64,000 nt of DNA, taken from Pholis gunnellus (lineage: Eukaryota; Chordata; Actinopteri; Perciformes; Pholidae). A program made the position numbers and the translations under genes. The DNA is taken from positions 23,612,714 to 23,676,713 of the forward strand of contig OU342808.1 of assembly GCA_910591455.2 (NCBI GenBank), read 5' to 3'. The notes under the pieces are model-generated. The model was not told the DNA's origin and did not search any database. It worked only from the letters and a program-made list of their open reading frames with translations. Each line of letters begins with the position of its first letter. Position 1 is the first letter of the stretch. Shown here in pieces: positions 23,162 to 34,449 of the stretch.

Positions 23162-24560
23162 CTTTTTGCTGTTTCCTCCCTGATGACTTCTGATTTCTTT
23201 AAACATTTTTTTCTTCTGTTTTTATAATGAGTATTACGTCCTTTGTTACTTGTGTTGCTGCCTCTTTCATCAGACCTGTAGTTTAATCGGCCATATGTTG
23301 TAGAAATATAAATAATGGAAATGTAAATCGGCTAAATTGTGAAAAAAAAACTGATTAGATCTTGTGTATTGTATCACTGTAATGCATGTATTTCCACAAA
23401 GTAAAACAAATTATCTGGCTGTATGTGTTGTGTTTGCATATCTAATCCCACAGCTCCCCCTGGTGTTCACAGGCTGCTACTACACCATTACATTCACAAG
23501 TTTATCCAGTACGTCATCCCACAGAAGGATCAGCTGCTGCTTTCTACATAGATGTCACACACGCTGATGACACAATAAATCTTCAGGAAGCTTCCCGAGA
23601 GCATAAAGCATTCATTAAACTGTTAAATACCAGCCTAAACGATTCAACTTCTCTATGAGCTGTGACAAAATTAATCACAGTGTGGCAAATTCGGGCCGAC
23701 GAGGCGCTTATTAAAATGTACAGCAGGATTTATCACGAGGAACAGCTGTAAAAAAAAACCTGCAGCCAAAACTCTAATAGCCAATAACTTGCAAATTGGC
23801 TGGCTTTACATTGAATAAATAGAGTTCTTATTGTAATTATCCCAAATGAATGCGTCAGATTAACAAAAAAAAAAAGAAAAACTACAGAGGGAGGCATTGG
23901 AATGCAAAATAAACCTCATCATTCAAAGTTTGACGATTCCTTTTTTCATCAAAGAGTTTGAAAAACGACTTATTTTTCTTTCCCAAAGTATGAAACTCCT
24001 CTTTCAAATTCATTTACCAGGAAAAACAATGTAGTGTGGGCAGAGCTGCGCTTCTCCAGGGGCCAATTTCTGGATTTGAGACATAACTCTGGGGATTAGC
24101 CTGAACAGCAGTTAATTGCTTTAAACCAATGGCGCTGAATTAAGCCTTTGATTTTTGGACTCCTTTTATGATTAGAGCGAGAGCGCAGGAGGGAGGGAGG
24201 GAGGGAATAAATATGTGAGAAAGAGAGAGTAATGGAGACGAAAAAAGAAGAAACAACAACCTGACAGTGACTCAGGCAGCGACGGCTGGCTGAGCAGTCT
24301 TTCATCAGGAAGTAATGATATGAAACCTGTAATCTACAGGAGGCGGTGTGTGTGTGTGCGTGCCTGTGTGTGTGTGGGGGATCAGATGACTAATTAATAG
24401 CTCCGGTCTAAAAGCCCCGAAGCAGTGCACTCTGGGAGTCCGCGCAGGCAAGGTGCAGGAGGGCTGAGCCCCGGCAGAAAGGCTCTGATCACACAGCTGA
24501 GTAGTGAGTGGAACAGACCCAGCTCTTATTTTGGTTTCCATTTCAGACTCAGCAGGTGGT

Positions 24561-24562
<2 letters not shown>

Positions 24563-24633
<71 letters not shown>

Positions 24634-24650
24634 TGTGTGTGTGTGTGTGT
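24563..24650. repeat. compound (GT)n(GA)n(GT)n microsatellite
   Basis: A GT run to 24,620 is followed by GA (24621-24632) and again GT to 24,650. The ORFs on both strands here are artefacts of the repeat. Confidence 0.95.
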
Positions 24651-25084
24651 TCATGAGGCTGGACAGGGAATTCGGTAGCCAGCATGTTATCTTCTGTGCA
24701 GTTATCTCTTTCTCTCGCTGCAGGAATAAAGTGACTTTTTAAAGGCTTTGTGATCAGAAGTTCATGTCATACTGCTGTTTCTATGACAACTGGGCTGAGT
24801 TTTCTGTGAGCGTGTGAACAGATTTTGAGTTGAGTTCTTTTGATCCTCCAGGTCTAGTTTAGGGTGTGATGTTGACTTAAAGTTCATGCTGTCGTGACAC
24901 GAGAAGACGTTTAGGATGTGCTTGGTATGTTTTCAATGATTATTTGCTGTTTTGCATTTCAGTGTCACGCCAAGAACAAGGAAAGAGTCCAAATTTCTCT
25001 AAAAAAATGAAAGATTACGACATTTTTTTAGAAAGACATGTCAACGCAGTTTTCAGAAAATGTCCACTTACAGAGGCCCAAATG

Positions 25085-25260
25085 TTTTCTTGTAAACATA
25101 TAGTGTTTACATAATGTTTTCTCATAGACTTCTATACAATCAGACTTCTTTCTGCAACCAGAGTAGTCGCCCCCGGCCGGCCAGTAGAGAGACTGCAAGT
25201 TTAAGAAACTACTGGCCTCACATTTCAGAGGTTGAGGCCCGGTTCTGATGGGTTTTTAAG
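25085..25260 (+). mobile_element. SINE-like fish repeat fragment
   Basis: The string order 'ttctcatagacttctataca', 'tctgcaaccag', 'agtcgccccc', 'gcaagtttaag' is one I recognise as a very common non-coding interspersed repeat of teleosts. The reverse complement of the same order appears at about 42,640-42,735. No coding capacity. Confidence 0.7.
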
Positions 25261-26591
25261 TCACTTAGCATCCATTAGTGCTGCCATCTGCTGGACTGTC
25301 CTTTTGCCCCGTCTATTCCAGCATGAACATGGCGTGTTTAACGGAAATGCTCCTGAATGTAATAGTGAAAATCACAAGCGGTGCAGTAATTTACAGTAAT
25401 GAATTAAGTCCTTCAGAGCAAGCAGGGTTGACACAAACATCGGTATGGTTGTAAGATGTGTGTGTGTGTCGAGTGTTGGTGAGAAATGGACAGGCTCTAT
25501 TCCGTGCTGTGTTTCCCGTCAACAAGTAGAGATGAGTGACTGACTCCACCCCTTCTTACCAAACACCTCCATTCACGCTTGGTATTGAAATGTGTCTCAT
25601 GTGCAGACTGTTAACATCTGTTGCCCCCCCCCCCCATGCCTCATTTCCATAAAGATGCAACCCTTTGAGGAACCCTTTTTGTGGCTTTCATGAGCTCGTT
25701 CGTACGGTTCTCATAGCTGAAACTTCCGATTTCGTCAAAACTTACCCTCTGTGGGAGGCCGATCTGTCCCCCTCTGTTGCTCCTGGAGACTCTGTGTCCT
25801 CCTCAGCGACCTGGACCAGAGAGGACACACTGCTGCTGCCCACAGTGACGGAGGTGAGGACAGTGATGGAGGTGAGGACAGGGAGGGAGGTGAGGACACG
25901 CTCGTGGAGGAAGACTTCCTGCAGGTGGAGAGGCGAGCAGAGGAGCTGCAGGGGCGCTTGGGATGAGCGAGAGTAAAGAAAGAATGCGTTTAGTTTATTG
26001 TCTAAAAAACAGAATGCAACTACAAACTGTTGTACTTTCAACCCATAGAGGTCAGTACAACAAAGCTTTTCTGCAGTGCAGAGAAATCCACTGTGGAATA
26101 ACATCATTATCTTCACTATATTAGATTTAATTAAAATGTGGTGTATCGTTTACGTTCTGTCAGTTTTATACTCTAATATATTTTATTTTAGCCGTATGAT
26201 TTATTGTTTGAATGCCAGATAAACAGCTTGGAGTTATAGTATTGAGTGTTTCTGGTGTGATAACTTTCTCTCAACCGTTGCATTTGATCTCATTTGGTTA
26301 GTTGTTCCTCACATTTGCCAGGTTGTCTTCTGAAACGAGCTTGTTGCTTTCAGTCAAAAGTTTGACATTTTTTCGTGAAAACCATAAGAACGCCCTTCCT
26401 CATCATACCGCTGCTATCTTGGCCACAAACAATCACCTCTGGTGCTGTATCTGAATCACTTTATTTATCTATTTATCTCGTTGCCTCATTACATTTGTGC
26501 AACACTGTTGGAGATACTGTCACTTACCTTTACGCACAATCCTCCTTTCCGCACGTGTAAAGTGCTATATTTTTAAATCGTACACATTATT

Positions 26592-26899
26592 AGTGCTGGC
26601 CGATATTTTGATATTATATCGATATCGTGATATGAGACTATAGATATCGTCCATGAGTTTTAAAGGCTGCATTACAGTCAACTGATTTTTGGAAACAAAC
26701 AAGACTGCTCTATTATTTTCCTTTACCCACTTAGTCATTGTATCCACATCATGATGATTATTTATTATTAGTTAAATCTCATTGTGCAACTATTTTGTGA
26801 AAGCACCAGTCAACCCTACAATATTGTCGTTATATCGATATCGAGGTATTTGGTCAAAAATGTTGTGATGTTTGATTTCCTCCATATCGTCCAGCCCTT
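26592..26899. mobile_element. hAT-like MITE with 'gatatcgatatcg' motif
   Basis: The left end tagtgctggccgatat and the right end atatcgtccagccctt are imperfect inverted repeats (13 of 16). Just inside both ends lies 'atatcgatatcg'. This is the familiar fish non-autonomous element whose ends resemble TAGGGCTGGGCGATA. It is about 308 bp long with no transposase. I could not confirm the target-site duplication by eye. Confidence 0.75.
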
Positions 26900-27816
26900 C
26901 ATCTCATTGTAATTGTATCCTATCATTGTCACTATATCTTATTATTGTCTTTTTTATCTAATTGTATATTTTATATGATTAATTCTCTCATCAAAAACGT
27001 TTCATTGTACTTTTGACCCTGTGTTAACCATTAAGACAAATAAAACGGACACTTGAAAACACAGTATAGCTTTCTGCACAAACACGAGTCACTAAAACTC
27101 AAATCACAGCGCCTCGTATACGGCTGTCTTTCATTGACATCCATTGAGGCTCCTGTCAGCACAGAATCTTTAATTGCCCCCTTTTCTCTGCGCGTTACTG
27201 TTGCTGCTGAATGTCAGCACAGAACGGGGGCTCTTGGTATTAGTTCTGAGGGACTCACCAAAAACCTGGCGGTAACTTCTGATGGTTTGCATCTTTTGAA
27301 TGTTGTGTTTTTGCATCGAGCTCCATTTTCTGCATGCTAGAAATATCTCAGTGTGAAGTCTGGCCATCTGCGGTCGGACAGTTATTCATGAGAAAAAGTC
27401 AAAGTGGACCAGCAAACAACGAAAAAACCCAGTGATGGTGAAACTCTTCTATAAGAACAGCTTCTTTTTTGGTAAAAGTTAGAATCCGTTCTCCTTCAAG
27501 CCTAAAGCTAATTCTTCAGACTAGCTGTTCGTGGGAGAACAAACACACACACAGACGAGCTGACATGCGGCCACTTGGCACATGCACACACAGGTAGATC
27601 TATCTACCAAGTGAGGACGACACATGAGCAACAGAAAGGAGCCAGACGCCCCCCCCGCCCCCCCCCCTCTCCTGTCTGTCTCTGTCGCAGAAGACCAGGG
27701 CCTGAAGTGTGTGTGACGCTCCCATCAGCCTAATTATCGGCGTGGAAGGAAGCACAACACCTCAGCAACCTTTCCAAATGTCCTCTACTGCCACACACTG
27801 CCATCCCCTAAGGAGT

Positions 27817-27817
<1 letters not shown>

Positions 27818-27868
<51 letters not shown>
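27818..27868. repeat. (GT)n microsatellite
   Basis: This is a GT dinucleotide run of about 25 units. A second, shorter GT run starts at 28,014. Confidence 0.95.
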
Positions 27869-27871
<3 letters not shown>

Positions 27872-28206
27872 GATGCGTTTCACTCATTGAGTCAGTCGGT
27901 GAGTGTAAGTATGCTTGTTTGACTGTTTAAGTAAATCAGCCTGTGCATTAAGATTTAAGGTTTAGAGTCTATCAATGCTCGAGCATGTTGCACCTGACTT
28001 TCCCTTTTCTTCTGTGTGTGTGTGTGTGTGTGTGTGCGTGTGTGCACGGTAAAGCCAAGTGTCACAGTCCAGGATTTCTCTCTTTCTGCACAGTGTGGCA
28101 GGCAGAGGACTTTGAAAGATAAGTTCTCGGCAAAATCCGACCTTCTGCTGAGATCAGAGTTCGTCCAGAACTCGGAGGAGGGTCAGACGGATAACATGAA
28201 TAAACT

Positions 28207-28345
28207 TCATGGCCAAAAAGTATGTGGACACACAAACATTACACCCGTTGGTGAAGGCGTTTGGCCAGATTTTAGGGCAATGGGGTGTTGAGACATGAAG
28301 GGCCGGCCCCAAAACTGTTGCTACAATGTAGGAGACACCCTAATG
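28207..28345 (+). mobile_element. Tc1/mariner-like non-autonomous fragment
   Basis: It starts with 'catggccaaaaagtatgtgg', a variant of the TGGCCAAAAGTATRTGGACAC terminus seen in many fish MITEs. A second copy of this terminus is at 45,364-45,390. No matching opposite end is clear, so it is probably truncated. Confidence 0.55.
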
Positions 28346-30822
28346 TTTAAACATCAGCTATGCCTTTTTAATCCGAAGAGCCATTTTTAAATGTTCTTAT
28401 TAATCAGTTAATCATGACACCACACTACAAAATGTAAATCTCCAACAGATCTGTGATTTGATTCCATCAAGGCAACGTCCATAGCAAGGTTGAAATAAAA
28501 CATCTTTCTGTACAAGAAGGCTGCCGTCCTTATGAAAACATCCACATCTGAGTTGAAATCATTAATCCTACCGACTTTCCACCAATCTCGTTTCTGCAGC
28601 AATGAGTTTAACAAATTGTGCAAAGAATGCATCGAGTACTAGCCAATCAGAGGCTGAGTAAAGGGGGGAAAAAATCTATCGAAACTATACCGTAAATAAC
28701 AGGCAGCGAAACTGCTAATGGCTGCAAGATATAGAGGTCAGCTGGCATGTGAATAAAGGGGCACTTCAACATTTCCAAAAGAAATTGCACACTTATTGTG
28801 ACTCATTCATGTGTTTTAATGGTTTTTGGGCACCTAATGGAGCTCTATGACACAGAAGAAGAAGATATATAAAGACTTTGGCCTAACAGACAATAGTTTT
28901 TAGTAGAAGTTTGTTGTTAGTTTGATCTTTTTATGAGATTTATTGACAGTAAAGAAAGTAGAAAATCACCAGATTCATCCTTTAACTGGAACTTGGGTAC
29001 ACAGAAGTACGATGATGACATGTCCACAAACCTTTGGCAATTCAAATAAAAACATAAGATAATAATAATAAAATGAATGATATAATATAAAAATAAAAAA
29101 GTAAATAAGAGTGAGGGATACCTTGGTTGAAACGAACTGCTCCCATCTGTTCTCAACGGCTCTTTCTTTTTTCTTAATCGTGGTCGGGCCTCGGTCGGGG
29201 TCTCTGCGAATGGAAAATAATCGCCGCTGTTGTGACACAATCATCAGTACGCTGACCTGCTGCGACTCACCGCCAGTCGACAAACCAGCCTTTGGGGCAG
29301 AGACAGCTCGAGAGTCGCTCCGGCCATTATCAAAATCATAATTCATCTTATCCTTTAAAAAACGTGTGCGGCGCTTTAGATTGATGCCCGGCATCAGAGC
29401 TGCCCGCCTGGTGGAAAGCCCAGCAGTGTCGTAACCTTGTGATAATGTTTCATTTCATCCTCTCCTTGTCTTCCTGTACAGTAATGCCTCAGCTGTATCA
29501 TTTGGTCCATAAAGCTTAAGACTTTCTGGGAAATTGGATTTGAAGCTGAGTGAAGGCCCTGGAGGCGACGTTTGGGTACCAGAAAAGAAAAATCTCTTTG
29601 TAGCTCTTTTCCTTCCTTCTTTCCTTTTCTTTATCATTTTTCTATCAATTATTCAAGGCTTCCAGGGGGGGGGGGGGGGGTGGTAACACGCCTGTACTCT
29701 ATTCTACAAGGAGCCATAGTGACTGAGCGCGGTACAGTCGCCTTTACACTTTAATCTATTAATCTATTCTCTGAGTCCAGGTCTCCTCTGATACTTGGAG
29801 AGCACAAAGATCATCATAGATCAATATCAAGGCCCGGAAAAAAAGAAAGAAAGAAAGAAAGAACTGCCTTCGAGGAATCGAAGCAGACTACAGATGCAAA
29901 GCAACATCAATCCTGTGGGTTTAAACATGTGACTTTAAGCACCACACAGCTGCTGCTGCTGCTGCTGCTTCTGCACTTTCTCTCCGTTTCCTCACTCTCG
30001 ACACCCTGTGGTGGGTCAATATCACAGGAGCTGAAACCTGGAGGGGGGGGGGGGGGGGTTGAAGATGGAAGAATGCAATCTCCTCGCTAAGCCCGGACCC
30101 CCTCCGGAGCTTTGGACTTTTACATTTCATCCAGCACTGTCAGCTTCGCGCCCCGCGGCTCCTGGTCGCCGCCACCCTTCATCACTGGCACCTCCACCAG
30201 TACAGACGCAGCGTCTCTTCAGGTGGCTCGCATTAAAAACAGCGCCGGGTTCGACAGAAGTTACTCAATCGGTCAGCGTGCAGAGGTCAGCGCCCGCAAC
30301 GAGCCCCCATCGCTGATGGATGTGTCACTCGTGTGTTTTCCAGGCGGTGGAATCACTCTTAAATAGTAAATGACGGTTAATGTATTATGTATGTGTAGTG
30401 TGAAGGCGGTCCCTGACATTATCCTCACGCTCTGTGTGCTGTTTGTGTCTCATTGTCAACGATGAACACAGGATTACTCATTCATAAGCATAAACATTAC
30501 ACAGTTAATGTTTTAACAAATATTCAAAGCATATTTGCAAAAAACAAACATTTCAGATGCAGCGTTGTGGCCTTAAACTTGAGTACTAAGACATCATGAG
30601 ACGCGATGTCTATAAACTCTTTCACAGAAGGTGCATTGAAAACATTCAAAATTGTATTTTGGTAGTTGGAACAAAACAGTGTACGAGTTTTAAACGGGAG
30701 TGCGAGTTGATTAGGTGCATTTACCCCGAAGGCCGCTTTAGAAAGCAACTTCATACTCATACGTTTGCTTTAACTGACCACTGGTAGGTTGTGTGTGTGG
30801 GTGTGACCCCAGAAGAGCTTAC

Positions 30823-30908
30823 TTGGGGGCCGACTCTGCCGTTGCGATCCAGGGTCAGGGCCTCCAGCAGCCGACTGAAGACAGCAGAGCTGATGGTAGG
30901 TGATCTTC
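30823..30908 (-). CDS. possible internal coding exon, gene not identified
   Basis: On the minus strand an excellent acceptor (pyrimidine/GT-rich tract then ttgcag) is followed by 86 bases that end at a strong GTAAGC donor. One frame is open and reads like real protein: RSPTISSAVFSRLLEALTLD and then RNGRVGPQ. The exon would start in phase 2 and end in phase 0. I do not recognise the protein. By human synteny (SRRM4-HSPB8-CCDC60 in one orientation) a minus-strand gene downstream of hspb8 could be ccdc60, but nothing in the sequence proves this. Confidence 0.3.
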
Positions 30909-33879
30909 CTGCAACAGCACACAAACACAGAGAGCATCAACATCTAGATACAGATACAGCGAGCCAAAAAAGTGCACGTCAAATTATCCCGCTCATATTT
31001 ACAGGATAAAAATGACACATTTTTACAATCCCTTTTTTAGGTGCAGGTCCAAGATTGCATCTTTGTCCTACTTACATTTATCTGTCTCCGTTGCCGGTGT
31101 TGCGTCGCATACCGTCTCCCCGTTTCTCCCAACTCGAACATGAACCGACCCTTATGCCTCACCCTAACCCTAATGGTGGATTGCCCCCCCCTCTAATGGC
31201 CAAAAAAATAGACACTGCAAAACCAATCACACCGAACACCCTTCAATTCCAGTCAAGTTTTCTGCTGCATGTAAAAGAAGTGGATGGAAACGGAGACACA
31301 AAGAGGCCCGACTCTTCAGGACGAGAGCTGCTGTCATAGCAACCAACGCAAAAAAAAACATGGCGTCTCTCTAAAAGCGCGGTTACGGCGTTCACCTGCG
31401 GTCAAGAGGCGCCGTCCGTCACCCCGACACTTTCACGCTTCCAGGCTTCACGGCCGCATTCCATTCCCATGATCTCTCCAAACGACATCAAACACAATAT
31501 GAAATTCTGCTGCGGTACCGGGTCGCTGCGAGCTCTTTTCATTATCGACCAGGCCGTTTGTCTGCCGGGGCGGATTGTCTGCTAGATTAGGATCCGTCAG
31601 ACGTCAGGTGAAAGCCTTTGAACTGGGGTTGTTATTTTTCCAGAGGTCTCGCCAGAAAAAACAAGGCTGCATTCTGGCAGCGGCAAAATAATGCAGTTGT
31701 CGGAGGAAAATGCATGTTGAGTTGGGAGGTGATGCTTCATAAACACGGGATGTGTCCCCGTGGAGCGGTGCACAGACAGATGTAAAACACAGAGGATTCC
31801 CTGTAAACATTTATTAGCTCTTCGGGGAACTGCCGGTGCAGGTATCTCTTTAGTTTGAAAGCTGAAATGTTCCTGCTTTGCCATTAAATCCTCCTCAAAC
31901 ACATTACACTTGTCACGACATAACGAGCCTCAGGCAGTCCCGTCTGAAGCCAGGAATCTGTCTGTCTGCGTGTTCTTTGCATATCTCCACAACCGTTTCG
32001 TCCGATCGACACGTGGTGGGTGTGCTGCCGGAGACCCACGGGAGTGCTTTGTCCCATGTGGTGCAATATGGCCAGATGGTGGCGCTTTGACAACGTTTGA
32101 ATCGGTGAGTCTCAAAAACAACATGTGTTCTTGACACGAAGCTATGTATTTAGGCCACGCCCACTTGCGTGTAAATCATTTTTTTCCGCCATCGGTCTTT
32201 TTCTCCCGCTATTCGGCCTTCAAATTTTGAGCAGTTGCCACTACATTTGGTGGAGAACACCGGAACTAGCAGGAAAAAGTTGCCTTCACAGATTTTTTAT
32301 GTTTCATAGAGTTTTACTGTAGCTGGCCCTCAAAGTTTGCTCAGATGATATGAGCAGGGCTTATTGTCTCCTGAATGATTTATGATATTGCAACCTCATT
32401 TAGGTGGACATGTGCAGATATGATGTCTGCTCTAGCAGCATCAGACTATAAAGTAAGGAATCTCGTGTGCTTCCTTCGCATATCTCGAGAACAGTCCGTC
32501 CAATCTGCTTCACACTTTCTATATTATATTCAAGGCCTGCGGCTCATTGCCCTCAGTTCCCTTTTGGTGCTGGATGATGGATTTAACATTACAACCAAAC
32601 TCTTCCTCCCTTCCCTGGAGTTAAAGAGCAATGAGCGGTTCTCGACAACCCTGGAATGAGCACTTCCAGTCGCCAAGCAATCGGCCCACTCCGAACCGGC
32701 CACTGCTCTAGTTCGCTTCAATTCTTCCTATATTTTCCTCTTAAAAGAATAAGAGAAGCCACCTCCAGATGCTGAATGATGAATCCCACTTCATCATAGA
32801 TTGGAGGCGTGTGGCTTCCACCCAAAACGGCTGCAAGAAGAAGAACTTCAGCTGTACTGAAATCGAGGTACTGTTAATTCAACTTAAACAGGATTTTCCA
32901 GAGCGTCTGTACTGGCGAATAGCAGTAAGAATCACAATACCATCAAAGGGTTTTTAATAACCCACAATTTAATAATCCAATCATTATAATCAATCTAAAA
33001 CATATAATAATCTAAATTTGATGTTATGATATTCATGCGTTTTTTTAATGTTTTCTAGAGAAATCGTAAAATTCGTAAAGAAATCGTAAACCTAAGAGAA
33101 GAGAAAGAAAATGAATCCTACAAATCAATGGATCATGAAAAAATAAGAATAGATATAAACAAATAGAGGAAATGTGTTTGTGTATGGCTTCCCTGCATGA
33201 GGCCCAATGTGAAACTGTATTTTTAGATTTGTTCAAAAGCCTGAACTTGTGGATTGTATCAAATCCTCCATACAAGATCAAAGCAGAGCAGAAACCACTA
33301 AATGTTGCTCTTGTGAACCAGAGTTCTGTGTGTGTGTGTGTGTTTATTGTCAGTCAACACCTGAGTTTCTCTAACAAGGCAGATTTCTCAGAGAAAACTT
33401 TCTCTGACGTGTTCTTTCCGGAGAGGTTAGCTCTGGTTCACGGGGCATCAAAGGAGTCCGCCGTATGAAAGAAACACAAAATGAAAGCATCGCGAATATC
33501 TGTCAGTGTCAGATGTTTTGCATTAAATATTCAGCAATCTGCCTGTTTGTTTTCCTCTGTTTGATGTTTGCTGAGGTGTAGTAACACATCTGTTTGACAC
33601 GAATCAAATGGATGAACACTGGCAGACACAAGAGGGTGGAATAAATGCAGTGATTCCTTACAATCGCATTCTTTTCAAACATCTCACCTCTTTCTTTAGG
33701 GCTCTGCAGGCCTAGAACATATATCACAACCTATGCTCCTCCTGTGCACCGGCTTGATCTTTATGATCGGAGCAAATATATACCAGATGTTATAGCTAAC
33801 TACTCTCAATTATTAAAATAAGAGAGAGAAACTGGAGAAAGAAGAAAGATAAAGAAGACAGGTTTCTATGAAGCCTATG

Positions 33880-34445
33880 TCCATAATGCATTATAATGCA
33901 TTTTATATGCTTATTGCGCTGTATAATCATAGTTATAAACACTTATTTATATCCATAACGCTTTATAACAATAAACACAACACACTATAATGATTTATTA
34001 GGTCAAATATCATTATACTTTATAATTGCTGCTCACTCACTAACATGTTTTAGTGATGCTCATAGTGTATTATAATTCCCATAGCTCTAACACAATATCA
34101 TGTTTTTTATAAGCACTATAATCACTGTTGTCATGCACCGTAACATGATTTTACATTACTCTAAGTGATCATTAATCTAATGAAATCTAAGCAAGGACAC
34201 AAAAACATGAGACACTTATAATCCCATTACAATGCACTATAAAAAATATGATGTTTTACGACTTATTTTATAATATACTGTGATCATTGCAAGACGAAAT
34301 GTCAGCGAGTGACCAACAACTATGTGGTATTTTGATACTTGACCTTAAAGGTCATTATAAAATGCTTTATGATATGTTATGATTATTGTTACAAAACATT
34401 ATGGATATTCATGATTGCATAAACAGATTATAAGGCATTATACGT
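33880..34445. mobile_element. AT-rich palindromic element (MITE-like)
   Basis: About 560 bp are filled with variants of 'cattataatgcattataa' on both strands. The left end (ccataatgcattataatgca) and right end (gattataaggcattatacg) are loosely inverted copies. No coding capacity. This looks like a fish foldback-type or non-autonomous DNA element, with uncertain exact ends. Confidence 0.5.
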
Positions 34446-34449
34446 ATGT

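Larger units (their letters stand above)
20010..25084. other. intergenic DNA, no gene seen
   Basis: I see no supported gene. The region contains (CA)n at about 23119-23160, (GT)n/(GA)n at 24563-24650 and long unique stretches. A perfect MEF2-type site, ctaaaaatag, lies at 22421-22430, but a single 10-mer is weak evidence for an enhancer. Confidence 0.45.
26900..30822. other. mostly non-coding stretch
   Basis: The stretch contains an A/T-rich repeat tail near 27,030-27,050, (GT)n at 27818-27868 and 28014-28036, a Tc1-like fragment at about 28207-28345, poly-G at 29648-29661 and a G run near 30044-30058. The minus-strand frame at 29,276-29,394 (KRRTRFLKDKMNYDFD) reads like protein and ends at a GTGAGT, but I cannot identify it and do not call it. 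Confidence 0.4.

Noticed and set aside
28975..29394. 139-codon minus-strand ORF as a gene
   Set aside because: The first 40 residues look protein-like and end near a GTGAGT, but the remainder is AT-rich low-complexity (FFIFILYHSFYYYY). I could not build a consistent exon chain.
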